Shown: one piece after another, positions 27,413 through 36,031 of the stretch
Numbering within the stretch: position 1 is the first letter of the stretch
Layout: each line of letters begins with the position of its first letter
Source of the DNA: Roseiarcus sp963737365
Lineage (GTDB): Bacteria > Pseudomonadota > Alphaproteobacteria > Rhizobiales > Beijerinckiaceae
Assembly (NCBI GenBank): GCA_963737365.1
Contig: CAVTSD010000001.1
Location: forward strand, 1,240,001-1,304,000
Length of the DNA: 64,000 nucleotides
Direction of reading: 5' to 3'
Translations under genes and position numbers: made by a program
The notes under the pieces: generated by a model
What the model was told of the DNA's origin: nothing
Databases searched by the model: none
What the model saw: only the letters and a program-made list of their open reading frames with translations

Positions 27413-28675
27413 CTATGTCCCCGGCGTCTCGGCATTTGCGTCGAGCGCGATGACCGCTTCGAAGAGCACAGCGGCGCCACGCGCGATCGCATCGTTGTCG
27501 GTCCATTCGTCCGGGGCGTGGCTTCTCCCACCGCGACTCGGAACAAAAACCATCGCTGCCGGCGCGACGCGCGCAATCCACGCCGCATCATGCCCGGCTC
27601 CGGACACAAGCGGGCGTGTCGTCACGCCTGTGGCCCGGGCTGCCTTGTCGAGAACATCGAGAAGCCCAGGATCGCAAGCGACCGGATGGCTGTCCGAGAT
27701 ACGCGCAGGCGCGGATATGGCGACGCCATGCTCGCGAGCGGCCTTTCTTGCGGCCTCATCGAGCCACGCGGCGAATGCTTCCATGTCCGGCCTCAGTTCG
27801 GCGCGCGCGTCGATGAGCAGGCGAACGTGGGCCGGAACGACATTGGCGGCGTTCGGAGTCATGGAAAATTCGCCGACTGTCGCCGCGAAGCGCCTCGGGT
27901 TGCGCGCAAGGCGCAAAGCCTCTTCTCGAACCTTGAGCACAAGATCCGAGGCTGCAACGAGCGCGTCGGCGCGCGCATCCATCGGCGTCGTCCCGGCGTG
28001 ATCCGCCCGCCCCTCGACGAGGATCTCGAAGCGAGTGATGCCAACGATGCCCCGGACAAGGCCAATGTCGCGCTCCTCCCGCTCAAGCACCGGCCCTTGT
28101 TCGATATGCAGCTCGAGGAAGGCGACGATATCGCGCCTCGTCTGCTTCAGGATCGCCGCTGGATTTCCGCCGACGGCAGCAAGCGCGTCCCCAAGGGCGC
28201 CGCTCTCGTTGCGCCTTGTCAGCCATGCCTCGGGCATCTGTCCGGTCATGCCGCGGCTGCCTATGCAGGAGACGCCGAAGGGACTCACCTCTTCGGCAAG
28301 GAAGTCGACGATTTCCAGATCATGGGCGATATCGACCCCGCGCTCTAGCAGAGACCGCGCGACCTCCAATGCTGCGACGACGCCGGCGACGCCATCAAAA
28401 CGCCCGCCGTCCGGAACGGTGTCGGAATGCGAGCCGAGCATGAGCACGCCCTGCGCTTCGCCGCGGCCCGATCGTCGCCCGATGAGATTTCCCGCGGCGT
28501 CAATTCGCGTCTCAAGTCCCGCTGCTCGCATGCGCGCTTCGATATAGGCGCGACCTTGAAGGAAGAGCGGCGAGAAGACGCGCCGTGTCCAGGGCCGTCC
28601 GGGCTCCGTCAGGTGTGCGAGGGCGTCGATGTCTTCCCTGATGCGGGCTGCGTCGACTGGCAGGTTGCCGCTCAT
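27413..28675 (-). CDS. M20-family Zn-dependent amidase (N-carbamoyl-L-amino acid hydrolase/ureidopropionase type)
   Basis: A 420-residue metallopeptidase-fold enzyme. LMLGSHSDTVPDGGRFDGVA near residue 80 bears His and Asp metal ligands. IVDFLAEEVSPFGVSCIGSR (Glu-Glu) and FLELHIEQGPVLEREE follow; GAGHDAAWIARVAPAAMVFV has the last ligand. The family includes N-carbamoyl amino acid hydrolases (HyuC/AmaB), allantoate amidohydrolase and beta-ureidopropionase. It directly follows and overlaps (ATGA) the hydantoinase-like gene, so a two-step ring-opening and decarbamoylation route is likely. Confidence 0.9.
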   Translation of the reverse strand: MSGNLPVDAARIREDIDALAHLTEPGRPWTRRVFSPLFLQGRAYIEARMRAAGLETRIDAAGNLIGRRSGRGEAQGVLMLGSHSDTVPDGGRFDGVAGVVAALEVARSLLERGVDIAHDLEIVDFLAEEVSPFGVSCIGSRGMTGQMPEAWLTRRNESGALGDALAAVGGNPAAILKQTRRDIVAFLELHIEQGPVLEREERDIGLVRGIVGITRFEILVEGRADHAGTTPMDARADALVAASDLVLKVREEALRLARNPRRFAATVGEFSMTPNAANVVPAHVRLLIDARAELRPDMEAFAAWLDEAARKAAREHGVAISAPARISDSHPVACDPGLLDVLDKAARATGVTTRPLVSGAGHDAAWIARVAPAAMVFVPSRGGRSHAPDEWTDNDAIARGAAVLFEAVIALDANAETPGT

Positions 28676-30055
28676 TCGGCCTCGTCCGCAACGAGAATTC
28701 GCTCAGGGGGCCGGACGAACCGGCCGCTTCCCGCTTCCGCCAAGACTTTGGCTCCGTCATAGGCGAGACGACCGCGCACGTAGGTCGCCGCCACCTTGTA
28801 CGGGAGAGTCATGCCGTCGAAAGGGGACCAGCCCGCGACGCTGTTGCCGCTCTTGGCCGTATCAACCACGTAGGAATTCAGGAGTGAGCACCATGATGTC
28901 GGCCTCGCGCCCCGGCGTCAGCGCGCCCTTCACATGATTGAGCCGGAAGTGCTTTGCGGGATTCTCAGCCATCAGCTTCGCCATCCAGGTCAGCGGAACT
29001 CCACGGTCGAGGGCGCCTTTGACGAAGAGGGGCGCCATGGTCTCGAGACCGGGCAGGCCGGAAGCGTTAGCCAGCATGTCCGGATCGGTCTTGCGATCGA
29101 GGGACCAGCTCACATGGTCGGTTGAGACAAGGTCGACGTCGCCCGCAGCGAGTCGGCGCCACACTTTCTCGACCTCCGCCCGCGGCCTCAAGGGAGGATT
29201 GCATTTGGAACGCCCGCCGAGCCGGCGCGCATCATTGTCCTCGTCCAGCATCAGGTAATGGATAAGGCACTCCGCCGTCGCAGCGTAGCCTTGCGCCTTG
29301 TAGCTCGCTGCAATCTCGTATCCTCGCCCGAGCGAGCAATGAACGACATGGGCTGGGCACCCAGTCGCAGCGCCGATCTCGTAGATTGACGCCATGGCTA
29401 GAAGCTCAGTCAGCGGCGGCCGCGAGAGCCCATGGGCCCGCCAGTCCGTGATCCCGGCCGCCTCCACCTTCGCCATGCTGGCGCGCACGTACTCATCGTC
29501 TTCGTTGTGCACGCCCGCCGTGAGGCCAGTCGCCGCCACCGCCGAGAAACACTCCGCCATCAGAGGCGCTGGGATGCGTGGGAACCGCTTCGGATCCGTG
29601 CCGAAGGTCGAAAACTTGAACGCAGCGACTCCCGCCGCCGCCTGTTCGGCGACGCGTGTGGCGCCCTCGTCGGGATCGACTGTGCCATAAAGCGCGAAAT
29701 CGACACGCGCCTGTTCCCCGGCGTGAAGAGCCTTGCGCTTCACAGCCGCCGCGGAGCAGATGAGATCCCCTTCGTCATAAGGCATGTCAACGATCGTCGT
29801 AACGCCGCCCGCTGCCGCGGCCCGGGTAGACCAGATGAAGTCTTCCTGATTTTTCTGCGACAATGAATGGACTTGCGCGTCGATGGCGCCGGGCAGGATG
29901 AGAGCTGCGCCGAGATGGTGGCTTTCCCGCGCAGAAGGCGCATGGCCTTGCCCGACCTCGGCGATCTTGCCATCGGCAACCGCGACGTAGCCGTTCGTCA
30001 GAATGCGGTCCGGGAGGATTACGGTCCCTTGCAACATCAGGGCGAAGTCGGTCAT
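28672..30055 (-). pseudogene. Hydantoinase/dihydroorotase-like amidohydrolase with a one-base frameshift near its 3' end
   Basis: The main frame (30055-28862) starts MTDFALMLQGTVILPDRILT. It holds LILPGAIDAQVHSLSQKNQE, AAAGGVTTIVDMPYDEGD, the probable carboxylated Lys in GVAAFKFSTFG, AHVVHCSLGRGYEIA and DVDLVSTDHVSWS, all features of cyclic amidohydrolases. After DIMVLTPE one extra base (TT at 28875-28877 region) shifts it into an early stop. The next frame restores SYVVDTAKSGNSVAGWSPF and a C-terminal tail whose stop overlaps the M20 gene ATG. The first metal ligand position reads QVH, not HVH. ATG 30055 is preferred over upstream in-frame starts. Confidence 0.85.
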
Positions 30056-30385
30056 GGCGATCTCCAGTATTGAGGCTGCGCGCTCAGGCGTGCGAACGAG
30101 GCGCCCGCGCGGGCTTCCGAGTGAGCGCGTCCACGGCCCAGGCGTTTTGCCAGCGGGAGCGACGCCGCGACGACAATACGAAGGCGTTTGACCAAGCCGA
30201 ACATCGCGGGTCGGGAGCGATATGAGAACGCCGATAATGCACGGAGCTTCGCTCATAGCCAACGGTTCGGAAGCGGGTTCGCGGAGAGGGGTTTCACGAA
30301 AGGCTGGGCGCCGCAGAGAGAACCCATGCGTTGCTGGTAGAAACGCTCTCTTGAGCCGCGCCAACTTGGCGCCTAGAGTTTCCTG
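30056..30385. other. Divergent intergenic region between amidohydrolase and cytosine methyltransferase genes
   Basis: About 330 bases with no convincing gene; the amidohydrolase frame stays open upstream but the residues are Arg-rich and unlike the family. It must hold the promoters of both divergent genes. The only clear signal is the palindrome at 30358-30372, next to the methyltransferase start. Confidence 0.6.
30358..30372. promoter_or_regulatory. Palindrome at the methyltransferase start
   Basis: GCGCCAA (30358-30364), C, TTGGCGC (30366-30372): a perfect 7-base dyad ending 13 bases before the methyltransferase ATG. It contains GGCGCC-type dyad ends at its right edge (TTGGCGCC). Some C5 methyltransferases repress their own gene by binding such a site; this is inferred from position only. 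Confidence 0.45.
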
Positions 30386-31651
30386 ATGTCAACAAATCAG
30401 CTTGCTCGATCTGGAAGGGCGTTCCGCAACACGCGAGATTGCAAAGATAGCATCGAGAAGTTTGCAGCCGAGCCGCGCCATTGCGCAAGAAAGCGAGATG
30501 GCCCTGCCATTCATAAGTTCTACGAGTTCTTCGCTGGCGGCGGCATGGCCCGGGCTGGCTTGGGGCCGATGTGGGCATGCCGCTTCGCAAATGATTTCGA
30601 CCGCAAGAAAGCAGCGAGCTACGCGGCGCATTGGGGCGCCGAGCATTTGAAGATCGGTGAAGTTGGACAATTGACCGCCGCTGAGCTGCCGGGTTTTGTC
30701 GATTTGGCTTGGGCCTCCTTTCCATGCCAGGACCTTTCCCTTGCCGGTGCGGGCGCCGGCCTCGAAGGCGAACGGTCGGCTACTTTCTGGCCGTTCTGGC
30801 GGCTCATCACCGCGCTCGATGACGAAGGGCGCGCGCCACGTCTCGTCGCACTCGAGAACGTTTGTGGCGCACTAACCTCTCGCAACGGCGCCGACTTCGC
30901 CGCGATCGGAGCGGCGCTTGTCGAAAGGGATTTTCGTTTTGGCGCCGTCGTCATCGACGCCGTGCATTTCGTACCCCAATCGCGGCCGCGGCTTTTCATC
31001 ATCGCCGTTCATCCGTCGACCTCTATGCCAGACACGCTGATCGCTGACTCTCCTGATCCCCTCTGGCACCCGCCGGCTCTGATCGAAGCGCATGGCAAGC
31101 TCGCGAAGGGCGTTCGACAGAATTGGATGTGGCTGCGATTGCCTGGGCCCCCGCTTCGAAACATGACGTTCGCCGATATCATCGAGGATGATCCCAAGGG
31201 CGTCGCTTGGCATCGGCCTGAGGAGACGAATCGGCTTCTTTCGCTGATGTCCGCAATCAATCTCGCGAAGGTCGCCGCGGCCAAGAAAACGGGACGGCGC
31301 ATGATCGGCGGCGTCTACAGGCGGACGCGCACGGATGTCTACGGCGCGAGGGTTCAGCGAGCGGAAGTTCGCTTCGACGGTATTGCGGGATGTCTGCGGA
31401 CGCCGGCCGGCGGATCAAGCCGCCAAACGATCATGCTTGTCGAAGGGAGCGACGTGCGCTCACGCTTGCTGTCGCCGCGCGAAGCGGCGCGCCTCATGGG
31501 TCTGCCAGAGGACTATGATCTGCCTTCCAATTACAATGAAGCTTACCATCTGGTGGGCGACGGCCTCGCCGTACCAGTCGTCGGTTTTCTAGCCACCCAC
31601 CTTCTTGAACCGATCCTTGCCTTCGCGAACGCAAGGCGAAAGGCAGCCTAG
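30386..31651 (+). CDS. DNA (cytosine-5-)-methyltransferase, orphan
   Basis: A 421-residue C5 methyltransferase. Motif I is KFYEFFAGGGMARAGLG (about residue 44), motif IV SFPCQDLSLAG with catalytic Cys near 114, and motif VI LVALENVCG. Motif VIII is FVPQSRPRLFIIA, and the C-terminal motifs IX/X read LSPREAARLMGLPEDYDLP and VGDGLAVPVV. The middle is the target-recognition region, and the recognised sequence cannot be read. No restriction endonuclease or Vsr gene is adjacent, so it appears to be an orphan enzyme, possibly epigenetic or phage-derived. The start is uncertain: the first ~40 residues are unlike the family. Confidence 0.92.
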   Translation: MSTNQLARSGRAFRNTRDCKDSIEKFAAEPRHCARKRDGPAIHKFYEFFAGGGMARAGLGPMWACRFANDFDRKKAASYAAHWGAEHLKIGEVGQLTAAELPGFVDLAWASFPCQDLSLAGAGAGLEGERSATFWPFWRLITALDDEGRAPRLVALENVCGALTSRNGADFAAIGAALVERDFRFGAVVIDAVHFVPQSRPRLFIIAVHPSTSMPDTLIADSPDPLWHPPALIEAHGKLAKGVRQNWMWLRLPGPPLRNMTFADIIEDDPKGVAWHRPEETNRLLSLMSAINLAKVAAAKKTGRRMIGGVYRRTRTDVYGARVQRAEVRFDGIAGCLRTPAGGSSRQTIMLVEGSDVRSRLLSPREAARLMGLPEDYDLPSNYNEAYHLVGDGLAVPVVGFLATHLLEPILAFANARRKAA

Positions 31652-31746
31652 ATGCCTCATGGCGTGCCGAGTCAAGAAGCGTTTTTTGTGACGCTAGCGC
31701 TCTAAGGCTCCAGCCGTCGCTAAGGGACGAAGAATTGCCTTTGTGT

Positions 31747-32331
31747 TTATGCGAGAGCGCTTGCGCGCCGGCGCTTTTCGGATCGAGCCAACGCTGCCAA
31801 ACCCCCTAGTCCCACGATCATCATGACCCATGTCGCCGGCTCTGGCGCTGCAGCCAAGGTCACGATCGGAGCGCCCGGCGTTTGACTGTAGCCATATTGA
31901 ACCACCTCTGGCCCGAATACGGTCGCGTAGCCGAAGTGAACGCCGTCGGAGAGCTGAAACTCAAGACCGATGCTCACCAAACCGTTGGAATAGAGAATAC
32001 CCGTCGGGTTGGCGAAAGCGGAAAAGCTGTCAGCGTCGCTGATGAGTGCGTCTTGCTGGAACGGAGCAGGATATCCCACAAAGGAGTCCACCATTGCGTT
32101 GCCGCCCGTGGACACCGCGTCGATGAAAGTGTCGACCGTATCGTTGATGTCGGTCAAGGTGAACGTAGCGCCGCCGCCGTCCAGGCTGATCACATATGGC
32201 GTCGTGCTGATATCAGCGTTGGGAAAGAAAACAACATTTGCGGCTTCGGCGTCGGCCATGGAAATCGCACAAACACCCATGGCCATACAACCCGCCACAG
32301 AGGCTCTTAGAAGGCACTTTTGAATGTTCAT
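31747..32331 (-). CDS. PEP-CTERM-type sorted secreted protein
   Basis: A 194-residue exported protein of unknown function. The N-terminal signal peptide runs to about ADAEA. The C-terminus has the tripartite sorting signal: PEPATWVMM, a hydrophobic helix IVGLGGLAALA and the basic tail RSEKRRRAS. Such signals are processed by an exosortase and often go with exopolysaccharide production; an EPS locus lies 24 kb downstream in this window, but no exosortase gene is present here. The body (VISLDGGGATFTLTDINDTV) is beta-rich and not recognised. Confidence 0.85.
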   Translation of the reverse strand: MNIQKCLLRASVAGCMAMGVCAISMADAEAANVVFFPNADISTTPYVISLDGGGATFTLTDINDTVDTFIDAVSTGGNAMVDSFVGYPAPFQQDALISDADSFSAFANPTGILYSNGLVSIGLEFQLSDGVHFGYATVFGPEVVQYGYSQTPGAPIVTLAAAPEPATWVMMIVGLGGLAALARSEKRRRASALA

Positions 32332-32566
32332 GAGGGGTCCTCGCCTGCTCGCCCGTTTACCGGCCTTCGTGTTACGGATCGCGGTGCGGAAGGTTTCAGG
32401 GTCGTTCTTTATTCTTCGTGTTTGACCGTATTTCGCCGCTTGCTATTGGACCCATGTGCGATACGAACTTCACTCATTATCAGTGCGCCAGCTGGCTGGC
32501 GCCGCTCCATGACAACGGAATGCGCGCTTGACCCTGAAGCGAAGACTGTGCGGACGGGCTGCGACG

Positions 32567-33208
32567 ATGGTTCGACACATTCGGCGTCGCGCTGCGTATG
32601 GCGTGTCGGCCCTGTTGTTGAGCGCATGCGTTGCGGATCTTCAACCGGCCTGCGCGAACTCGCGGACTGCGGGAGAACAAGCCTATGCGCGTCACGACTA
32701 CACACGGGCGGCGCAACTTTTGCTGCCTGAGGCGGAACTCGGTCGCCCGGTCGCGCAGACCTATCTCGGCTACATGTACGAGAATGGGCTCGGCGTTCCC
32801 CGAGACTATGCAATTGCCGCAAGTTGGCTCAATCAGGCGGCCGAACAGGGAGAGCCGACGGCGCAATTCCTGCTCGGTCTACTCTTCGACAAGGGATATG
32901 GCGTGCCGCAGGACTGGGTTCAGGCCGAGGTCTGGCTCAATCTGGCCGCGTCGCAGGCGAGCAGGGAAGAACAAGATTATTGGGCGCGCGTTCGCGACGC
33001 TGTCGCGCGAAAGCTAACCCTCAACCAGCTCGCCCAAGCCCAACGGCGCGCATTCGAGTGGGCGCCGGTCATTAGCCAGCGTCCTCTCGCGACGCGATAT
33101 CGACTCTGTCGCCGGCTCCGAGCGCTCAGTTCTGTCGCCAGATCGCGAAAAGCCAGCAAACCCAGATCGCCGGGGCGAAGAACAGGCCAAAGGGCAACTT
33201 TTCCGTAA
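32567..33208 (+). CDS. Sel1-repeat lipoprotein
   Basis: About 213 residues from ATG 32567 (an upstream ATG at 32528 is also possible). The N-terminus has basic residues, a hydrophobic stretch and the lipobox ALLLSAC, so it is probably an outer-membrane-anchored lipoprotein. Two Sel1 repeats follow: VAQTYLGYMYENGLGVPRDY and TAQFLLGLLFDKGYGVPQDW, then AEVWLNLAASQ. Such repeats mediate protein interactions. The last ~40 residues are Arg-rich and overlap the prepilin peptidase gene on the other strand by 83 bases; the true end may have been altered. Confidence 0.75.
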   Translation: MVRHIRRRAAYGVSALLLSACVADLQPACANSRTAGEQAYARHDYTRAAQLLLPEAELGRPVAQTYLGYMYENGLGVPRDYAIAASWLNQAAEQGEPTAQFLLGLLFDKGYGVPQDWVQAEVWLNLAASQASREEQDYWARVRDAVARKLTLNQLAQAQRRAFEWAPVISQRPLATRYRLCRRLRALSSVARSRKASKPRSPGRRTGQRATFP

Positions 33209-33683
33209 GCTTCCATTCCTTTCTCATCGCGCGACTGAACAGGACCGACGCGAGCGCGGAAAGGGCCGCAACATCCACCGCGATCGGCAGATCGGTCCAG
33301 TCGAGCCAAACACCTGCCACGGCCGCCAGCTTGACGTCGCCGAATCCCATTCCTTCGCGCCCACGCAACGTCCGATAGCCCGCGCGGAAAGCAAAAAATA
33401 CACCGAACATCGTAACGGCCCGCACGATTGCGTTCACGATGGCGTCTTCGTCGAAGACTTCGTCGTGGACGCCAGCCGCGACGAGGCCAGCTATAAAAGC
33501 AAGGGCATTGAGCTGATCAGGTATGATCAGCCTGCGTCGGTCGATCGCCGCGATCGCGAGCATGAGCACTGCCAACGATGCTCCAGCGACGCCGAGCCAC
33601 CCCGGCGCGATTGCAAAGCTCGCCAAAATGGAGCTGATCCCTATTGCGCCAATCAGCGGGGCGCCGCCCGACAACGCCTTCAC
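33126..33683 (-). CDS. gspO: Type IV prepilin peptidase, single-domain (GspO-like)
   Basis: A 185-residue membrane peptidase of family A24. The two catalytic Asp motifs are AIAAIDRRRLIIPDQLN and GREGMGFGDVKLAAVAG. The N-terminal methylase domain of PilD/GspO, with its Cys pairs, is absent, giving a CpaA-like size. It is the last gene of the minus-strand type II secretion operon, so it most likely cleaves the pseudopilins GspG, H, I, J and K encoded upstream. Confidence 0.88.
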   Translation of the reverse strand: MKALSGGAPLIGAIGISSILASFAIAPGWLGVAGASLAVLMLAIAAIDRRRLIIPDQLNALAFIAGLVAAGVHDEVFDEDAIVNAIVRAVTMFGVFFAFRAGYRTLRGREGMGFGDVKLAAVAGVWLDWTDLPIAVDVAALSALASVLFSRAMRKEWKLTEKLPFGLFFAPAIWVCWLFAIWRQN

Positions 33684-33719
33684 GGTCGGAGTGCGAGTCC
33701 GTCGTTGGCCCGCCCGTAC

Positions 33720-36023
33720 TCACTGAATCGGACGTGTATTGACGTTAAGCATGGTTGGCAGCGTGAGCGCCTGCACCTTGCCGCCGCGCATTTTTGAGCG
33801 AAGCTCTTCGGCGATCTTCGCCGCGTCCGCTCCGTCCCGAATGATTTGAGGTTGTATGAAGATAATGAGCTCAGTGCGCGCGTCCGATGTCCCAGTCGTG
33901 CCGAACGCCGCGCCCACATATGGAAGCTGGTTGAGGATCGGCACGCCTTGGCGTGTCTTCTCTTGCTGATCACTGATCAACCCAGCAAGCAGCACCGTTT
34001 GGCCACTGACGACCGATATTTCGCTTTTGACCTTTCGCTGCGAAATGGTCGGAGTGAGGCTCGTGCTGTTCTGCGGTACGCTGCTGATCTCCTGGTCGAT
34101 GGCAAGCAAGACCGAGCCGTTGGAATTCACACGCGGTTGCACGTGCAGGATGATTCCTGTGTTTTTGTAATCGACCGTGTTGACGACGGCATTGTTTGCG
34201 CTGAGGACCGTGGCGCTGCCGGTCGAAATCGGGACCTGGTCGCCGACCTCGAGTGTCGCGTCGCCGTTGTCGACAACGACGAGCGAAGGGTTGGACAAGA
34301 TCTTTACGGCAGTCAACTGATGCAGCGCATTGATGACAACGCGCGGAGACAGCTGGTTGCCTAGAACCAAGTTAAAGCCCCCTGCCAAACCAGGCCCGGT
34401 AGGATTTGCGACGAGATTGTTCGCGACAGTCGGAATCTGACCAGTCAACGTGTTGGAGACAAGGCCATTGGAGAGGAAGAATTGCACGCCATAATCGAGC
34501 TGCTCGTTCAAGGTCACCTCGGCAATGGTGACTTCGATTGCGACTTGTAGCTTTGGCCGGTCGAGTTGATTCAGCGTTTTTTCGATGATCCGGTAGTCCT
34601 CGGCGCTTGCGTAGACAACAACGGTGTTGTTGGAGACGTCAGCGGTGATTCTGACCCCCGGCAAGACCGCCCCGCCCTGGCCGCCGGTCGACGGGGCGTA
34701 AGCGTTTCCAAACACGGCGGCTGAGGGCAGGCCGCCGAACGGCGTCGCCGATGCGGTTTGGTTCGCAGCTGCCGTGGCCGAGCCGGGACTGTTCGAATCC
34801 GAGCCGTTGTTTGGCTTGCCGCCAGTTAGGCGCTCGGTCGTCGAGAGGGCTGTCGAGCCCGAACCAGGGGCGATCTGATTCGCCGCGGAATCAGCCGAAA
34901 CATTCGCGCTGCGAAGAAAAATGTCGTTCAGCGTCTGCGCGATCTGCTTTGCGTCTCCGTAACGCACTTTATAGACCTCCACGCCCGCGCTGCCCGTGCT
35001 TGCCGAGTCCAACCGAGCAATCCACCTTGCGGCCGTGCTGAGCAGTTCCGGCTTGGCCGCGACGACCAGGATCGCATTGCTGCTCGCGACCGGCTGGAAT
35101 TTCACCAGACCATGGCCGAGGCCGGCGTCGCCCGAGTCCATTATTTTCTCCAGCTCCGTCACGATCGGCTGGGGATCGCTATTCCGGACCGGATACATTC
35201 CGACCGATTGTCCCCGCATCCAGTCGACGTCGAAGCTTCGCACCGTATCCAATGCTGCCTGGCGCTCAGAACCGGTTCCAAGCACGAGAAGGAGTCTCCC
35301 CGACGGATCAGTGCGGATCGCGCCGGGACGGGCGGCGAAGCCTTCGAGCAAACGAGACAACGTTTCGCCTGAGACATATCGAAGCGGAACGACGGTCAGC
35401 CCGTAACCTGGCTCTGCTGAGCTGCCCGCTCGGTCTGCCGACCCCACACTTCCGTCATTGCCGGCGACGATCCGATACCCTTCATTGTCTCGGATCATGA
35501 GGAGATTGTTCGCCTTCAGCGCGTTTTCGAGTACGAACAGCATGTCCTTCCTGTCGATCGGGCGCCCGGTGGAAAGAGTGATCGTGCCCTGCGCGCGTGG
35601 ATCGATGACGTAACCGACACCGAGAATGTCGCCGAGGACGGCTTTAGCGACATTGGCGACCGGGCTGTCTTCGAAATTAAGGGTAAAACCTCCGCCCCCC
35701 TCGGCGTCCGGATGAACGCCTTCGGCCGCTTGAACCGGTCCCGGCGCAGGCGCGGCCGAGCCGAAAAACGAAAATCCGTGCGGCTGTGGAGGCGCTGCGC
35801 TGCTGTCGCGAGTTGGCTGCGCAAAACGAGGCTGCAAATTCGCCGCCCGGACCGCATCGTCCGCGGCTTGCGGCTCGTCTTTGCTCTGCTCCAAATAGGA
35901 CGTGCCGCAAGCGCTCAACATCGGCAACATGAACGCGATAAGAGCACAACGCCATTTGCCGCGACTAACGGAGTGCGAAGCTCGCTCCACGCTGATATCC
36001 AAACCGGGGCTCGACTTGCTCAC
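33720..36023 (-). CDS. gspD: Type II secretion secretin
   Basis: A 767-residue outer-membrane secretin. The N-terminal lipobox MLPMLSAC suggests a lipoprotein, usual for some T2SS secretins. N-domains follow: FTLNFEDSPVANVAKAVLGD, GYVIDPRAQGTITLSTGRP, several KH-like repeats, and a Ser/Asn/Gly-rich linker near residues 380-430. The secretin core carries QVAIEVTIAEVTLNEQLDYG and SEISVVSGQTVLLAGLISD. It forms the exit channel for folded proteins. Its start lies 9 bases after the gspF stop. Confidence 0.95.
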   Translation of the reverse strand: MSKSSPGLDISVERASHSVSRGKWRCALIAFMLPMLSACGTSYLEQSKDEPQAADDAVRAANLQPRFAQPTRDSSAAPPQPHGFSFFGSAAPAPGPVQAAEGVHPDAEGGGGFTLNFEDSPVANVAKAVLGDILGVGYVIDPRAQGTITLSTGRPIDRKDMLFVLENALKANNLLMIRDNEGYRIVAGNDGSVGSADRAGSSAEPGYGLTVVPLRYVSGETLSRLLEGFAARPGAIRTDPSGRLLLVLGTGSERQAALDTVRSFDVDWMRGQSVGMYPVRNSDPQPIVTELEKIMDSGDAGLGHGLVKFQPVASSNAILVVAAKPELLSTAARWIARLDSASTGSAGVEVYKVRYGDAKQIAQTLNDIFLRSANVSADSAANQIAPGSGSTALSTTERLTGGKPNNGSDSNSPGSATAAANQTASATPFGGLPSAAVFGNAYAPSTGGQGGAVLPGVRITADVSNNTVVVYASAEDYRIIEKTLNQLDRPKLQVAIEVTIAEVTLNEQLDYGVQFFLSNGLVSNTLTGQIPTVANNLVANPTGPGLAGGFNLVLGNQLSPRVVINALHQLTAVKILSNPSLVVVDNGDATLEVGDQVPISTGSATVLSANNAVVNTVDYKNTGIILHVQPRVNSNGSVLLAIDQEISSVPQNSTSLTPTISQRKVKSEISVVSGQTVLLAGLISDQQEKTRQGVPILNQLPYVGAAFGTTGTSDARTELIIFIQPQIIRDGADAAKIAEELRSKMRGGKVQALTLPTMLNVNTRPIQ

Positions 36024-36031
36024 CGAGGGCG

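Noticed and set aside
26185..31651. Genomic island inserted at tRNA-Leu
   Set aside because: No integrase and no second copy of the tRNA 3' end was seen downstream; the neighbouring genes look chromosomal.
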